Of a DNA stretch of 64,000 bases, positions 1 to 23,309 are shown in pieces. The notes under the pieces are model-generated. The model had not been told where the DNA came from and did no database searches. It was given only the letters and a program-made list of their open reading frames with translations. The position numbers and the translations under genes were made by a program. Location of the stretch: the NCBI RefSeq assembly GCF_029633865.1, contig NC_079230.1:30780666-30844665 (forward strand), written 5' to 3'. This DNA is from Lampris incognitus (Eukaryota; Chordata; Actinopteri; Lampriformes; Lampridae). Numbering within the stretch: the stretch's first letter is position 1; each line of letters opens with the position of its first letter.

Positions 1-100
1 AAGTCTTGTTTTTCTCTCGGTGTCAGGCGAGGACTAGCTGAAGCAACATTCTTAAATGTTCTTGACTATGGCGACTTACTGTACATGAAGGCATCAGCCC
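1..100. other. unassigned DNA, probably intronic
   Basis: About 100 bases before the minisatellite. I see no exon or known repeat. It probably belongs to the pygm intron upstream of the exon at 4544, because that exon opens with a splice acceptor and the N-terminal exons of the gene are missing from the window. Confidence 0.4.
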
Positions 101-3100
101 ATTGTCTCCATATGTTAGACACCGTGTATCGTGGATCATTATTGTGTCCATATGTTAGACACCGTGTATCATGGAGCATTATTGTGTCCATATGTTAGAC
201 ACTGTGTATCATGGAGCATTATTGTCTCCATATGTTAGATACTGTGTATCATGGAGCATTATTGTGTCCATATGTTAGACACCGTGTCTCATGGAGCATT
301 ATTGTGTCCATATGTTAGACACCGTGTATCGTGGATCATTATTGTGTCCATATGTTAGACACCGTGTATCATGGAGCATTATTGTCTCCATATGTTAGAC
401 ACCGTGTATCGTGGATCATTATTGTGTCCATATGTTAGACACCGTGTATCATGGAGCATTATTGTGTCCATATGTTAGACACTGTGTATCATGGAGCATT
501 ATTGTCTCCATATGTTAGATACTGTGTATCATGGAGCATTATTGTGTCCATATGTTAGACACCGTGTCTCATGGAGCATTATTGTGTCCATATGTTAGAC
601 ACCGTATGGAGCATTATTGTCTCCATATGTTAGACACTGTGTATCATGGAGCATTATTGTGTCCATATGTTAGACACCGTGTATCATGGAGCATTATTGT
701 GTCCATATGTTAGACACCGTGTATCATGGAGCATTATTGTCTCCATATGTTAGACACCGTGTATCATGGAGCATTATTGTCTCCATTTGTTAGACACTGT
801 GTATCATGGAGCATTATTGTGTCCATATGTTAGACACCGTGTATCATGGAGCATTATTGTGTCCATATGTTAGACACCGTGTATCATGGAGCATTATTGT
901 GTCCATATGTTAGACACTGTGTATCATGGAGCATTATTGTGTCCATATGTTAGACACCGTGTCTCATGGAGCATTATTGTGTCCATATGTTAGACACCGT
1001 ATGGAGCATTATTGTGTCCATATGTTAGACACTGTGTATCATGGAGCATTATTGTGTCCATATGTTAGACACCGTGTATCATGGAGCATTATTGTGTCCA
1101 TATGTTAGACACCGTGTATCATGGAGCATTATTGTCTCCATATGTTAGACACCGTGTATCATGGAGCATTATTGTCTCCATTTGTTAGACACTGTGTATC
1201 ATGGAGCATTATTGTGTCCATATGTTAGACACCGTGTATCATGGAGCATTATTGTGTCCATATGTTAGACACCGTGTATCATGGAGCATTATTGTGTCCA
1301 TATGTTAGACACTGTGTATCATGGAGCATTATTGTCTCCATATGTTAGACACCGTGTATCATGGAGCATTATTGTCTCCATATGTTAGACACCGTGTATC
1401 ATGGAGCATTATTGTGTCCATATGTTAGACACCGTGTATCATGGAGCATTATTGTGTCCATATGCTAGACACTGTGTATCATGGAGCATTATTGTCTCCA
1501 TTTGTTAGACACCGTGTATCATGGAGCATTATTGTGTCCATATGTTAGACACCGTGTATCATGGAGCATTATTGTGTCCATATGTTAGACACTGTGTATC
1601 ATGGAGTATTATTGTCTCCATATGTTAGACACTGTGTATCATGGAGCATTATTGTCTCCATATGTTAGACACTGTGTATCATGGAGCATTATTGTGTCCA
1701 TATGTTAGACACTGTGTCTCATGGAGCATTATTGTCTCCATATGTTAGACACCGTGTATCATGGAGCATTATTGTGTCCATATGTTAGACACCGTGTATC
1801 ATGGAGCATTATTGTCTCCATATGTTAGACACCGTGTCTCATGGAGCATTATTGTCTCCATATGTTAGACACTGTGTATCATGGAGCATTATTGTGTCCA
1901 TATGTTAGACACTGTGTATCATGGAGCATTATTGTGTCCATATGTTAGACACCGTGTATCATGGAGCATTATTGTGTCCATATGCTAGACACTGTGTATC
2001 ATGGAGCATTATTGTGTCCATATGTTAGACACTGTGTATCATGGAGCATTATTGCCTCCATATGTTAGACACCATGTATCATGGAGCATTATTGTGTCCA
2101 TATGTTAGACACCGTGTATCATGGAGCATTATTGTGTCCATATGCTAGACACCGTGTATCATGGAGCATTATTGTGTCCATATGTTAGACACCGTGTATC
2201 ATGGAGCATTATTGTCTCCATATGTTAGACACTGTGTATCATGGAGCATTATTGTCTCCATATGTTAGACACCGTGTATCATGGAGCATTATTGTCTCCA
2301 TATGTTAGACACTGTGTATCATGGAGCATTATTGTGTCCATATGTTAGACACCGTGTATCATGGAGCATTATTGTCTCCATATGTTAGACACTGTGTCTC
2401 ATGGAGCATTATTGTGTCCGTATGTTAGACACTGTGTATCATGGAGCATTATTGTGTCCATATGTTAGACACTGTGTATCATGGAGTATTATTGTCTCCA
2501 TATGTTAGACACTGTGTATCATGGAGCATTATTGTCTCCATATGTTAGACACTGTGTATCATGGAGCATTATTGTGTCCATATGTTAGACACTGTGTATC
2601 ATGGAGCATTATTGTGTCCATATGTTAGACACTGTGTCTCATGGAGCATTATTGTGTCCATATGTTAGACACCATGGAGCATTATTGTGTCCATATGTTA
2701 GACACCGTATGGAGCATTATTGTGTCCATATGTTAGACACTGTGTATCATGGAGCATTATTGTGTCCATATGTTAGACACCGTGTATCATGGAGCATTAT
2801 TGTGTCCATATGTTAGACACCGTGTATCATGGAGCATTATTGTCTCCATATGTTAGACACCATATGGAGCATTATTGTCTCCATATGTTAGACATTGTGT
2901 CTCATGGAGCATTATTGTGTCCATATGTTAGACACCGTGTATCATGGAGCATTATTGTCTCCATATGTTAGACACCATATGGAGCATTATTGTCTCCATA
3001 TGTTAGACACCGTGTATCATGGAGCATTATTGTCTCCATATGTTAGACACTGTCTCATGGATCATTATTGTCTCCATATGTTAGACACCGTATGGAGCAT

Positions 3101-3540
3101 TATTGTGTCCATATGTTAGACACCGTGTATCATGGAGCATTATTGTCTCCATATGTTAGACACTGTGTATCATGGAGCATTATTGTCTCCATATGTTAGA
3201 CACTGTATCATGGAGCATTATTGTGTCCATATGTTAGACACTGTGTATCATGGAGCATTATTGTGTCCATATGTTAGACACTGTGTATCATGGAGCATTA
3301 TTGTCTCCATATGTTAGACACCGTGTATCATGGAGCATTATTGTGTCCATATGTTAGACACTGTGTCTCATGGAGCATTATTGTCTCCATATGTTAGACA
3401 CTGTGTCTCATGGAGCATTATTGTCTCCATATGTTAGACACCGTGTATCATGGAGCATTATTGTCTCCATATGTTAGACACTGTGTCTCATGGAGCATTA
3501 TTGTCTCCATATGTTAGACACTGTGTCTCATGGAGCATTG
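101..3540. repeat. 40-bp minisatellite, about 85 units
   Basis: Head-to-tail array of a 40-bp unit with core words ATGGAGCATTATTG and CATATGTTAGAC. Units vary at a few fixed positions (GTGTCC/GTCTCC, ACCGTG/ACTGTG, GTATC/GTCTC). Some units are 35 bp, lacking five bases at the ACCGT-ATGGAGC junction (around 605, 1000, 2707). Because 40 is not a multiple of 3, the reading frame shifts each unit and stays open for about 60-74 codons with a 40-residue period. This is a by-product of the repeat, not a gene. Blocks of units are themselves duplicated (see findings). Confidence 0.97.
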
Positions 3541-4543
3541 CGGTTTGTTACAAACTGTACAGCCCTCACTCTTCACTGCGTCCTTTACTCCAAAGTCAGC
3601 TGGCCTGCTCTATCAACACGGCAACCGAGTCACCGGTATGTTTTTATCTATAAGGCCATTCTGGGTACCCTCCCCTGTTATTTATGTATCTCTCTGTCCA
3701 TAAAACATGGCACTTATGGGTTACGGTCTCAGGACACCTTGCAATGACTGTTCCTAAAGTTGGGACTGAGCCGGGCAAGAAGGCCTTTATGTTTTCTGCA
3801 CCATCTGCCCAGAATAGCCTGCAGAATGGACTTAAACTCCAGGACTTGGTTACTCTATCCGAATTTAAAGGTGTGGTTAAGTCTGTGGAATCTGAGTCTA
3901 TTGGAAACTGTAAATGTTTCAGTTGATAACAGGTTTGTATCTTTTCCTTCATTTTTGTGCTGTTTTGCCCTTTGAGCTGTTCTGTTGCCTTCATGTGAGT
4001 GTGTGTTGAAACCGGTGTACTGCTGCCACTCTTGGCCAGGTCTCTCGTAAAAGAGATGTTAATCTCAATGGGACTAACCTGGTTAAATAAATGTAAATGG
4101 AAAAAAGCTTTCCTCTGGTCTTTAACAGTGACATTTCTGTCACCTTTAGGCCCCACTAACCGTTTTGACTTGTGTTGAGGTCGAAGATGTGGTTTAGAAA
4201 CTGCTACTCGTCCATTAATGTCGGATTGGAGTGTCACTGTCGCTGAAATGAAAAGTAGTGTCACAATATTTCGAGTAAATGAAAAGAAATTATGTGCAAA
4301 CAAATTAGAGATTTCCATTGCCTACATCCTTTAACAAAGTTTTTTTTTTTTAACTTTTCATCAGTTTTTCATCACGGATTGTTGAGTAAGAAACGTTAGT
4401 CTTCGATGAATGAAGAAAACAAACAGATCTTGGTGGTGGACTCTTGGAGAAATGTCAAAGAAAATGACGGCTAGTTTCAAAATATATTCAAAAAAAACCT
4501 GTAAAACCTAACAATCACACCTTCATCTCCCCTTCATCTTCAG
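3541..4543. other. intronic flank of pygm exon, with LINE-like tail
   Basis: Sequence between the minisatellite and the first pygm exon in view. Near 4035-4100 there is a phrase common at the 3' ends of fish retroposons (AAAGAGATGTTAATCTCAA, then TTAAATAAATG), so 3550-4100 is probably the 3' part of a + strand retroposon of a family I cannot name. A 224-codon minus-strand frame crosses it but looks like chance. Confidence 0.4.
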
Positions 4544-16790
<12,247 letters not shown>

Positions 16791-17839
16791 GGATCATGGC
16801 CTTATGAAGTTCTACCACTTCCAGTTCGGCATGATATGTTGTTCATGATCAGATAAACCCCATCACTTGTTCATTGTGTGAGACGTGGCAGTATTTGTGG
16901 AGATCATTTAACAGTTTAACCCCTGTTTATCTTGACGACCATTCACCCATATCATTTCCCAAGTGGCTTGGTAACGACTTCCATCAAAAGTGGGCCTATT
17001 CAGAATCTGGACTTTCCTGCACCAGCAACGCATATGCCCCAGCTGCGGCCGACACGGCTGCTGTTCTGACAGGCTGCATACATTCCCCTTCCACCTATGA
17101 GCTTATATGGACCCTGCGAAAACATGCAAACAACCTGCGAAAACATACAAACCTCATCACTGTTACGACACCAAAAAAAAACTAAACAAAACAGGTCTTC
17201 CATGAACCAGACACCAAGTTCAAGTGTGGTTCAACTGAAGGTGGCCAGATGGGCACCTTCTCACCAGGGCACTGTGATCAGCTGGCGTCGGCTTGCAGAA
17301 GAAGAAACGCCTTTAAATGTTTCCATCGTCGTTCATATGCTGCGCGGCTCACAGGTCATCATCACGTCTCGGTTTAGGTGATGATTTAGGTTGTCTCGAC
17401 AACTGTTCTATGGTGTGTTCTGGACGTGTTCATTTCTGTGTGACGTCATTTGTGGTCGCCGTAGCAGTGCAGAGCTGTGACCTATTGACCCACCGTCTCC
17501 TGACTCGTGTTCTGTCCAGCATGACTCGTGTCTCGGTTTCCTTGTTCCGGAAGAGCTCTTTAGTTAGAAGAGATCAGAGCCTTTCCCTGACCCGTGTGCG
17601 GCTGTGTGTGTGTTTAACCCCAAGCAAAGCATCGCTGTGTTGTGACTCTAACTTGCCTTTGTGTTCAACTACTGCATCACTGTGCTCCACCGCCACTGCA
17701 GAGGTGTTTAATGAAGGCTCCGGACGGTCGGATAGGTTCGGGTGCACTTTGACGAGTCTTGCTATATCACCGTGTTGAGCGTTCTTTGACATGTTATTTT
17801 TTAGTCACTCCTTCAGGTCAATAAACAAATGAGAATAAA
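16791..17839 (+). other. pygm: pygm 3' untranslated region
   Basis: About 1.05 kb after the TAA with no repeat that I recognise. Two AATAAA signals at 17820-17825 and 17834-17839 probably end the transcript. Confidence 0.7.
17820..17839 (+). terminator. paired poly(A) signals of pygm
   Basis: AATAAA at 17820-17825 and again at 17834-17839, about 1 kb after the pygm stop and just before cox8. Confidence 0.72.
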
Positions 17840-18127
17840 GGTAAAACGAGGACACTGCTTCTTTCTTTGGTTCCAAGTGACGCGTGGCAGCGCAGTTCTC
17901 AGGGCGAACACAGGCGCCTGCGGCCATCCATCAGGCGGTTAATTACCTCCACCCGCTGCTCCACCTGCAACATCGGCTGAACGCAATGAACTAGAAAACC
18001 AGCAGTGTACCTCCACCTGCTGCTCCACAACTGGGTTAAAAGCTACTGCCCCGCCACTACTTCTCGGAAGCCTTCTGGACCTCTGTACTGGTAGTGCGCT
18101 TTCTTTGTGGTCCTCCGGTGCTAAAAC
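17840..18127 (+). promoter_or_regulatory. presumed cox8 promoter and 5' UTR
   Basis: Only 288 bases separate the pygm poly(A) signals from the cox8 start codon, so the cox8 promoter must lie here or overlap the end of pygm. A 20-bp direct repeat (ACCTCCACC-GCTGCTCCAC) occurs at 17945-17964 and 18009-18028. I see no clear TATA box. Confidence 0.45.
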
Positions 18128-19116
18128 ATGAGTGGGGTTTTTCGGGGCTTGTCGAGGCTGCGATGGGCTCGTGCTACTAGAGGGCGTGTGACGTTTCAGC
18201 AACATGCAAAGAACGTCACCGGCAAGCCACCCAAAGAGGAAACTGGCGCTTTGGTAAGTTGACCGGCTCAATGCACCTTTTTACCTTATTTCTTTTGGTT
18301 CTAGTACTATAGTGCATAACTAGTCCACCGACTTCCGGTTTTTACTGCAGCGGTCATACCAGTTTCCTGTTTGTTGGCGCGTGCTATTGACATTGGCGTA
18401 TTTTTTGGCGATGCCTGCAAGATTTACCATGGATACATGTCAACCACATGCACACAACTGTCCACACACTTTCACCTGCACCTGCCAGCACACGGCTGGA
18501 AAGTAGACATGTTAGCCCTTGGCTAACGGGTCGGACCCTTTAGTCGACTGGTTAACGTCTCGCTTGCGGAGCGGGAGACACGGGTTCGCGTCCCCGCTGT
18601 GGCGGTTCCCGGACTGCCCCCCTAATTCGTTACATTGGTGTCAGAAGTGGGATACGCGCGGGCGCGCTTTCCCGAAGGAGGGAGGGGGGTAGTGTAACGT
18701 GCATGGATAAGTAGACACGCTGGCCGCTAGCTGAAGGGTCTGAGCCTTTAGTCGAGCGGTTAGCGATGTCTCCTGCGTTGCGGGTCATATGGGTTCGCGT
18801 CTCGGACGCGGCAGTTCCTGTGGTTGCCCCCCCCCCCGAATTCGCTACAATATCAAGTTACGTGGACTTTATGTACAACTTGAAACTTTTAATAAACAGG
18901 AAACTGGTATGACCGCTGCAGTAGAAACCGGAAGTCAGTAGGCTACAGTTATGCACAGAGTGGATTTCCTCCAATTTCCCCCGAGAAATGAACGATAAGC
19001 TAACAAAAGTATTGTCATTGCAGGGATCTCTGGTTGCCCTGACTGTTTTGTCTCTGGCCATCCTTGGTCCATCTGGTTGGATACTTGCCCATCTTGATGA
19101 CTATAAAAAAGCGTGA
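18128..19116 (+). CDS. cox8: cytochrome c oxidase subunit 8 (two exons)
   Basis: Small nuclear-encoded subunit of complex IV in the inner mitochondrial membrane. Exons 18128-18253 and 19024-19116 (TGA) join in phase after a GTAAGT donor and CAG acceptor to give 72 residues. The N-terminus (MSGVFRGLSRLRWARATRG) is Arg-rich and lacks acidic residues, as expected of a mitochondrial targeting peptide. The second exon holds the single membrane span followed by GPSGWILAHLDDYKK, which matches the COX8 signature (PAGWIL-HLE-Y). Length and exon count fit the family. AATAAA lies at 19304-19309. Its position beside pygm fits the human COX8A-PYGM neighbourhood on 11q13. Whether it is the cox8a or cox8b type is not settled. 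Confidence 0.88.
18480..18849 (+). mobile_element. TRIM-like miniature LTR element
   Basis: Fossil LTR retroelement. Two related LTR-like segments (about 18480-18634, start uncertain, and 18693-18849) flank an interior of only 58 bases. The interior opens with a primer-binding-site-like TGGTGTCAGAAGTGGGA, complementary to a tRNA-Leu-like 3' end with CCA, and closes with a purine tract GAAGGAGGGAGGGGGG. The right LTR starts TGTAACG and ends GCTACA. It has no coding capacity. It looks structurally whole in outline, but the two LTRs differ a lot, so it is old. Related solo LTRs lie at 35990-36100 (-) and 37000-37150 (+). Confidence 0.6.
18738..18807 (+). other. tRNA-like domain inside the LTR
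   Basis: A 70-base stretch begins with GTCTGAG and ends with CTCGGAC, which pair fully as a 7-bp acceptor-like stem with one G-T wobble. Between them are an A-box-like TAGTCGAGCGGTTAG and a B-box-like GGGTTCGCGTC. The anticodon arm is poor, so this is a tRNA relic or an internal Pol III promoter, not a working tRNA gene. Confidence 0.5.
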
Positions 19117-19303
19117 CTGATGATCCAGGCCCCGGTGTCCAGTTGCCATCTGCCACTGCAAACACCTCTCAGAGCTTTGTCTACATGCAACACGGTGAAT
19201 CTAAACGGACCTCCAGCAGTCTTTATGTGAACTGTTGCAGTCCACCATCACACCAGCCGTTGCTGCTGAGGAGCTGACTTCTGTTGTCCCTCACAATGTC
19301 TCA

Positions 19304-19309
19304 ATAAAC
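19304..19309 (+). terminator. poly(A) signal of cox8
   Basis: AATAAA 188 bases after the cox8 stop codon. Confidence 0.7.
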
Positions 19310-19373
19310 CATGGATGTTTTTGAGCTGTGTACATGCCGGTATGCATTTTTATGAGATGAAATATCAATACAA

Positions 19374-19500
19374 GGCACGGTGACGCTGTGCGGCAACCAC
19401 TGCAAGAAGGTCCTGGGTTCGAACCCCGGGGTTGTCCAACATTGGGGGGGGGGGGTCATCCCAGGTCAAGTAGTATCGGCTGCAGCCTGGGGGAAGGCGG
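19374..19500 (+). mobile_element. SINE family B, 5' fragment
   Basis: Contains the B box GGTTCGAACCCCGGGG and the following GTCATCCCAGGTC-like block, then diverges. Only the head is present. Confidence 0.68.
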
Positions 19501-20082
19501 AGTAGGACCATCCAGCCCGACCAGCCCCGCCCACATTAATTACGTCACCGTGCTTCGTTCCCCAGCCCACATCGATTACTCACCGTGCTTTTGATTGGAA
19601 GTTTTACCACACAGGTCCAGCCCCGAAACAATAAACAGGACTGCTTTATAGCAGTTACTACCACACTCTGTATTAGGTAGGATACGTAAATGTAGCTATT
19701 GCACTCATGTTACCGTGTACACACACACACACACACGTGTATATGTTTACTGGTAGTACTGCATACATGAACACACAGCACTTCCACTCGGCCCTTGAGA
19801 AAGCAAACCATAAGGAATAGCAGGACACTAGGGAGACGCACCATATGAACGGTTAAGAAAAGTGTTTTGTTAAACATGGAGTGTGGGGATCAGTGGAATC
19901 AGGAGTGTAAGGTGTGCATGATGTAACGACATGGGCCATTTACTCTGCGGACCCTGCACATAGCTGGCAGCAGAAGTGACTGTAGAAGCCAGCATGCGAG
20001 TTCGCAGAGTAGACCCACAGGATTACCACATTAAAAAATATTGGCATGGCGGTGTTCTATCCATAGAGATACTTGCTTACTT
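19501..20082. other. intergenic, little recognised
   Basis: Contains a short (AC)n run near 19717-19738. I see no gene or nameable repeat in the rest. Confidence 0.5.
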
Positions 20083-20480
20083 AGCCAGGGGCCGATGGTG
20101 TGAAGGCAGGGGCTGATGGTGTTAAGGCAGGGGCCAATGGTGTTAAGGCAGGGGCCAATGGTGTGAAGGTAGGGGCTGATGGTGTTAAGGCAGGGGCCAA
20201 TGGTGTTAAGGCAGGGGCCAATGGTGTGAAGGTAGGGGCCAATGGTGTTGAAGGTAGGGGCCAATGGTGTTGAAGATGGGCCGATGGTGTGAAGACGGGC
20301 CGATGGTGTTGAAGGCAGGCGCCGATGGTATTAAAGGCAGGGGCCGATGGTGTAGTGAAGGCAGGGGCCAATGGTGTAGTGAAGGCAGGGGCCGATGGTG
20401 TAAAGGCAGGGGCCAATGGTGTAGTGAAGGCAGGCGCCGATGGTATTAAAGGCAGGGGCCGATGGTGTGGTGAAGGCAGC
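20083..20480. repeat. 21-bp minisatellite
   Basis: About 19 imperfect units built on GGTGTTAAGGCAGGGGCCAAT. The minus-strand translation is an open PAFTPSA-type repeat because 21 is divisible by 3. There is no sign of a gene around it. Confidence 0.93.
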
Positions 20481-20556
20481 TGCTGTGTTTATGACAGGGC
20501 CCGCTCTTGTGGCGATACCAGGGGTTGTGGTTGCTTCGGTTCCTAAGACTGTCTGC

Positions 20557-21925
20557 TCATTGGGAGTTCAACTGGATCTGCAGTCCACTCCCCAATGTTT
20601 TCTTCATGTTGTCAGTCGTTTTTGAATTGCAGCCATTGTCACAATGGTGCAACATGTTCCCCATTAAAAATGTATGGGACGAGGGAGTCATATTTAAGAA
20701 GTGGTCGCTCTTCCTCATCCCACTGAAGAGCTGCTCGGCACACTGGCTATTGGCCCAGCCACATAACTCAGGAACAAGGTCTATCTTACCCGCAACAGAT
20801 CCTTTTTGTCTTTGGTGTTTGCCTCGTGAAAGTGGTCATAAAGAGCATAATGCTCTGATGACCCTTGTCACCGGGCGGCCATCTTCATCAGGCACTGGCT
20901 TCTTTGTAGTTAGCCAAGGCAAGCTGACTTTCACTTGCCCTGCGGAGGCCAATCTGATGTTCTCATCTGTAGGATCCAGTAGTCTGCCCTCATGAGGGCT
21001 GGAGGGCAGGGCCTGTGGCGCTCTTATGTTTATATGTGTTGCCAGTCCCCCTGCAAAATCACACAAGGTCACGCTGGGGAAATGCTTCATTGATAGCAGC
21101 TGATCAGCAAAGTCTCTCGGGCTCTCGGCCCTTAGGTTAAATTTAACTCCATAAACAACATGTGACCACAGCCCACCCCCCCTGGTGAAAGAAAGTTATT
21201 GTAACCGTTATCAGTAAGTATTTAAAGTAAGAAGTATTCATTCTAAAAGTTATTACTCACCAGAAGCCCCCCAGACCTTTTCAAACACTTTGTCATATGC
21301 TGACCGGCTCTACATTTCTTGGCGGAGCCTCATAATTAGGTCCAACCTGGAGCCCTTGGAGTCTATGCCACGCTCCCTGCAGAGACTACACACAGCTTCC
21401 ATCTATGATGTCCAGTAGCAAACATTACAGACCTGATGGATTCAATCATGAGAAAACCCATACAAATAACACCACAGTGTGCAAATACCTTAAGTTTCAG
21501 AACCTCATCAGTGAGCCGTCCTCTGTAATACACAAGTCAGATGCTTCAACTGGGTCCCTTGGTATATGGACTTTGCAGTGTTCTGTGTTTAAGACCACAT
21601 TGAAACCAAGACCAATCCATGATGCCCAGTTATGGTAACCGGGCCTACCACAAATGGGTTCTGCCCATTACCTGTAGGAACATTTCAGAAATAGTAGTAT
21701 GCAATACCTTACCCCCCATTGCAGCACATACAGTAATATCATGAATGTCCCACCAAGCAAATTCTGGATGTAGACAAATTCTTGTTCTGGATTTAGTTCA
21801 TACTTACTTGGCACCGATCCATGACTGACCATTTCTAATGACAAAGACTCCCAGAACTCTTCAACATTAACATTTCCCTCATAATCCTGCTGCTTACTAG
21901 ACAAGAAACAAGACAACAGCAAAAG
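20557..21925 (-). pseudogene. decayed copy of a multi-copy fish ORF family
   Basis: Read on the minus strand from 21925 down, pieces of one protein appear: FWESLSLEM, a KYELNPEQEFVYIQ stretch near 21795, a block with CRER-GIDSKGSRLDLIMRLR ending at VFEKVWGASG with a GT donor (about 21250), then after an AG acceptor VKFNLRAESPRDF, MKHFPSVTLCDFAGGLATHI, an EGRLLDPTDENIRLA block and GQVKVSLPWL, and finally ELCGWANSQCAEQLFSGMRK and a natural stop at 20557-20559. In-frame stops and at least two frameshifts (near 21740 and 20850) break it. It resembles an uncharacterised, highly repeated fish protein family, perhaps transposon-derived. I do not know its function. Confidence 0.6.
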
Positions 21926-22111
21926 CAAATATTGCACTATTATGAATGATGCTACCTCAGTGGGCTCATCAGATATCCATATATTCTGCTTTCAAATCTG
22001 GTGGAACTACAGGCTGCAGAAGACGCTATGTTAGTGTAATGAGTTATTTTATAGGCAAGCACGGTGTCAATATAGATCATGTAACATCTGGTCATATAAG
22101 CTAGGTTAAGA
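21926..22111. other. intergenic, nothing recognised
   Basis: Short stretch between the pseudogene and the RTE-type LINE with no feature that I can support. Confidence 0.4.
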
Positions 22112-23300
22112 AGAGAGGTGATGATCAGCAGCAGCAGTATGGTTTCATGCCAGGAAAGAGCACCACAGATGTGATGTTTGCTTTGAGAATGTTGATGGAG
22201 AAGTATAGAGGAGGCCAGAAGGAGGTACATTGTGAATTTGTAGATTTAGAGAAAGCATACGACAGGGTGCCGAGAGAGGAGGTGTGGTATTGTATGAGGA
22301 AGTCGAGAGTGGCAGAGAAGTATGTAGAAGTGGTGCAGGATATGTATGAGGGAAGTGTAACAGTGGTGAGGTGTGTAGTTGGAATGACAGATGGGTTCAA
22401 GGTGGAGGTGGGACTATATCAAGGATCAGCTCTGAACCCTTTCTTGTTTGCAATGGTGATGGGCAGGTTGACGGACGAGATCAGGCAGGAGTCTCCGTGG
22501 ACTATGATGTTTGTGGATGACATTGTGATCTGTAGCGAGAGTAGGGTGCAGGTGGAGGAGAGCCTGGAGAGGTGGAGGTATGCACTGGAGAGAAGAGGAA
22601 TGAACGTCAGTAGGAGCAAGATGGAATACCTATGCATGGATGAGAGGGAGGACAGTGGAATGGTGAGGATGCAAGGAGTAGAGGTGATGAAGGTGTATGA
22701 GTTTAAATACTTGGGGTCAACTGTCTGAAGTAACGGGGAGTGCAGAAGAGAGGTGAAGAAGAGAGTGCAGGCAGGGTGGAGTGGGTGGAGAAGAGTGTCA
22801 GGAGTGATGTGTGACAGAAGGGTACCAGCAAGAGTTAAAGGGAAGGTTTACAAGATGGTAGTGAGACCAGCTATGTTATATGGTTTGGAGACAGTGGCGC
22901 TGATGAAAAGACAGCAGGTGGAGCTGGAGGTGGTGGAGGTGGCAGAGATGAAGATGATAAGATTTTCATTGGGAGTGATGAAGAAGGACAGGATTAGGAA
23001 CAAGTATATTAGAGGGACAGCTCAGGTTGGACGGTTTGGAGACAAAGCAAGAGAGACAAGATTGAGATGGTTTGGACATGTGTGGAGGAGAGATGCTGGG
23101 TATACTGGGAGAAGGATGCTGAATATGGAGCTGCCAGGGAAGAGGAGAAGAGGAAGGCCAAAGAGGAGGTTTATGGATGTGGTGAGGGAGGACATGCAGG
23201 TGGCTGGTGTGACAGAGGAAGATGCAGAGGACAGGAAGAGATGGAAACGGATGATCCGCTGTAGCGCCCCCTAACGGGAGCATCCGAGAGTAGTAGTACA
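22112..23300 (+). mobile_element. RTE-type LINE, 3' half of ORF
   Basis: Reverse-transcriptase core from QYGFMPGKSTTD through LEKAYDRVPREE and the catalytic region MMFVDDIVICSE, where the expected FADD is FVDD, so the enzyme is probably dead. It continues after an in-frame stop at 22726-22728 into the C-terminal region ([39 protein letters not shown]) and ends RKRWKRMIRCSAP with a 3' end CGCCCCCTAACGGGAG followed by short TAG repeats. The 5' part is missing, as is usual for LINEs. Relatives lie at 26070, 34022-36425, 38570 and 46010. Confidence 0.9.
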
Positions 23301-23309
23301 TTACGTCAC

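Larger units (their letters stand above)
18312..18956. mobile_element. fold-back/MITE-like element in the cox8 intron
   Basis: Arms of about 61-63 bp at 18312-18372 and 18894-18956 are inverted copies of each other (GTGCATAACT, ACTTCCGGTTT, ACTGCAGCGGTCATACCAGT). I cannot make out a target-site duplication. The space between the arms contains the miniature LTR element. Confidence 0.7.

Noticed and set aside
101-3540. A CRISPR-like array of regular repeats
   Set aside because: Units are contiguous with no unique spacers, the host is a vertebrate, and no cas genes are present.
531-3653. Open frames of 60-85 codons reading MEHYCVHMLDTV-type repeats
   Set aside because: They arise from the 40-bp minisatellite in every third unit. 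There is no splice context, no domain, and they end where the repeat ends.
3644-4318. A 224-codon minus-strand frame
   Set aside because: It lies antisense across a retroposon-like tail and intron. It has no known domain and odd composition, and is probably chance.
1-4543. The missing N-terminal exons of pygm
   Set aside because: I looked for the expected upstream phosphorylase motifs and found none. They must lie before the window.
18480-18849. Compensatory base changes in the LTR hairpins as proof of a conserved RNA fold
   Set aside because: GTCTC/GAGAC and GTCGC/GCGAC look like covariation but do not fall on the same aligned positions, so I do not claim it.
20081-20416. A Pro/Thr/Ala-rich minus-strand frame of 111 codons
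   Set aside because: Direct translation of the 21-bp minisatellite, whose period is divisible by 3.
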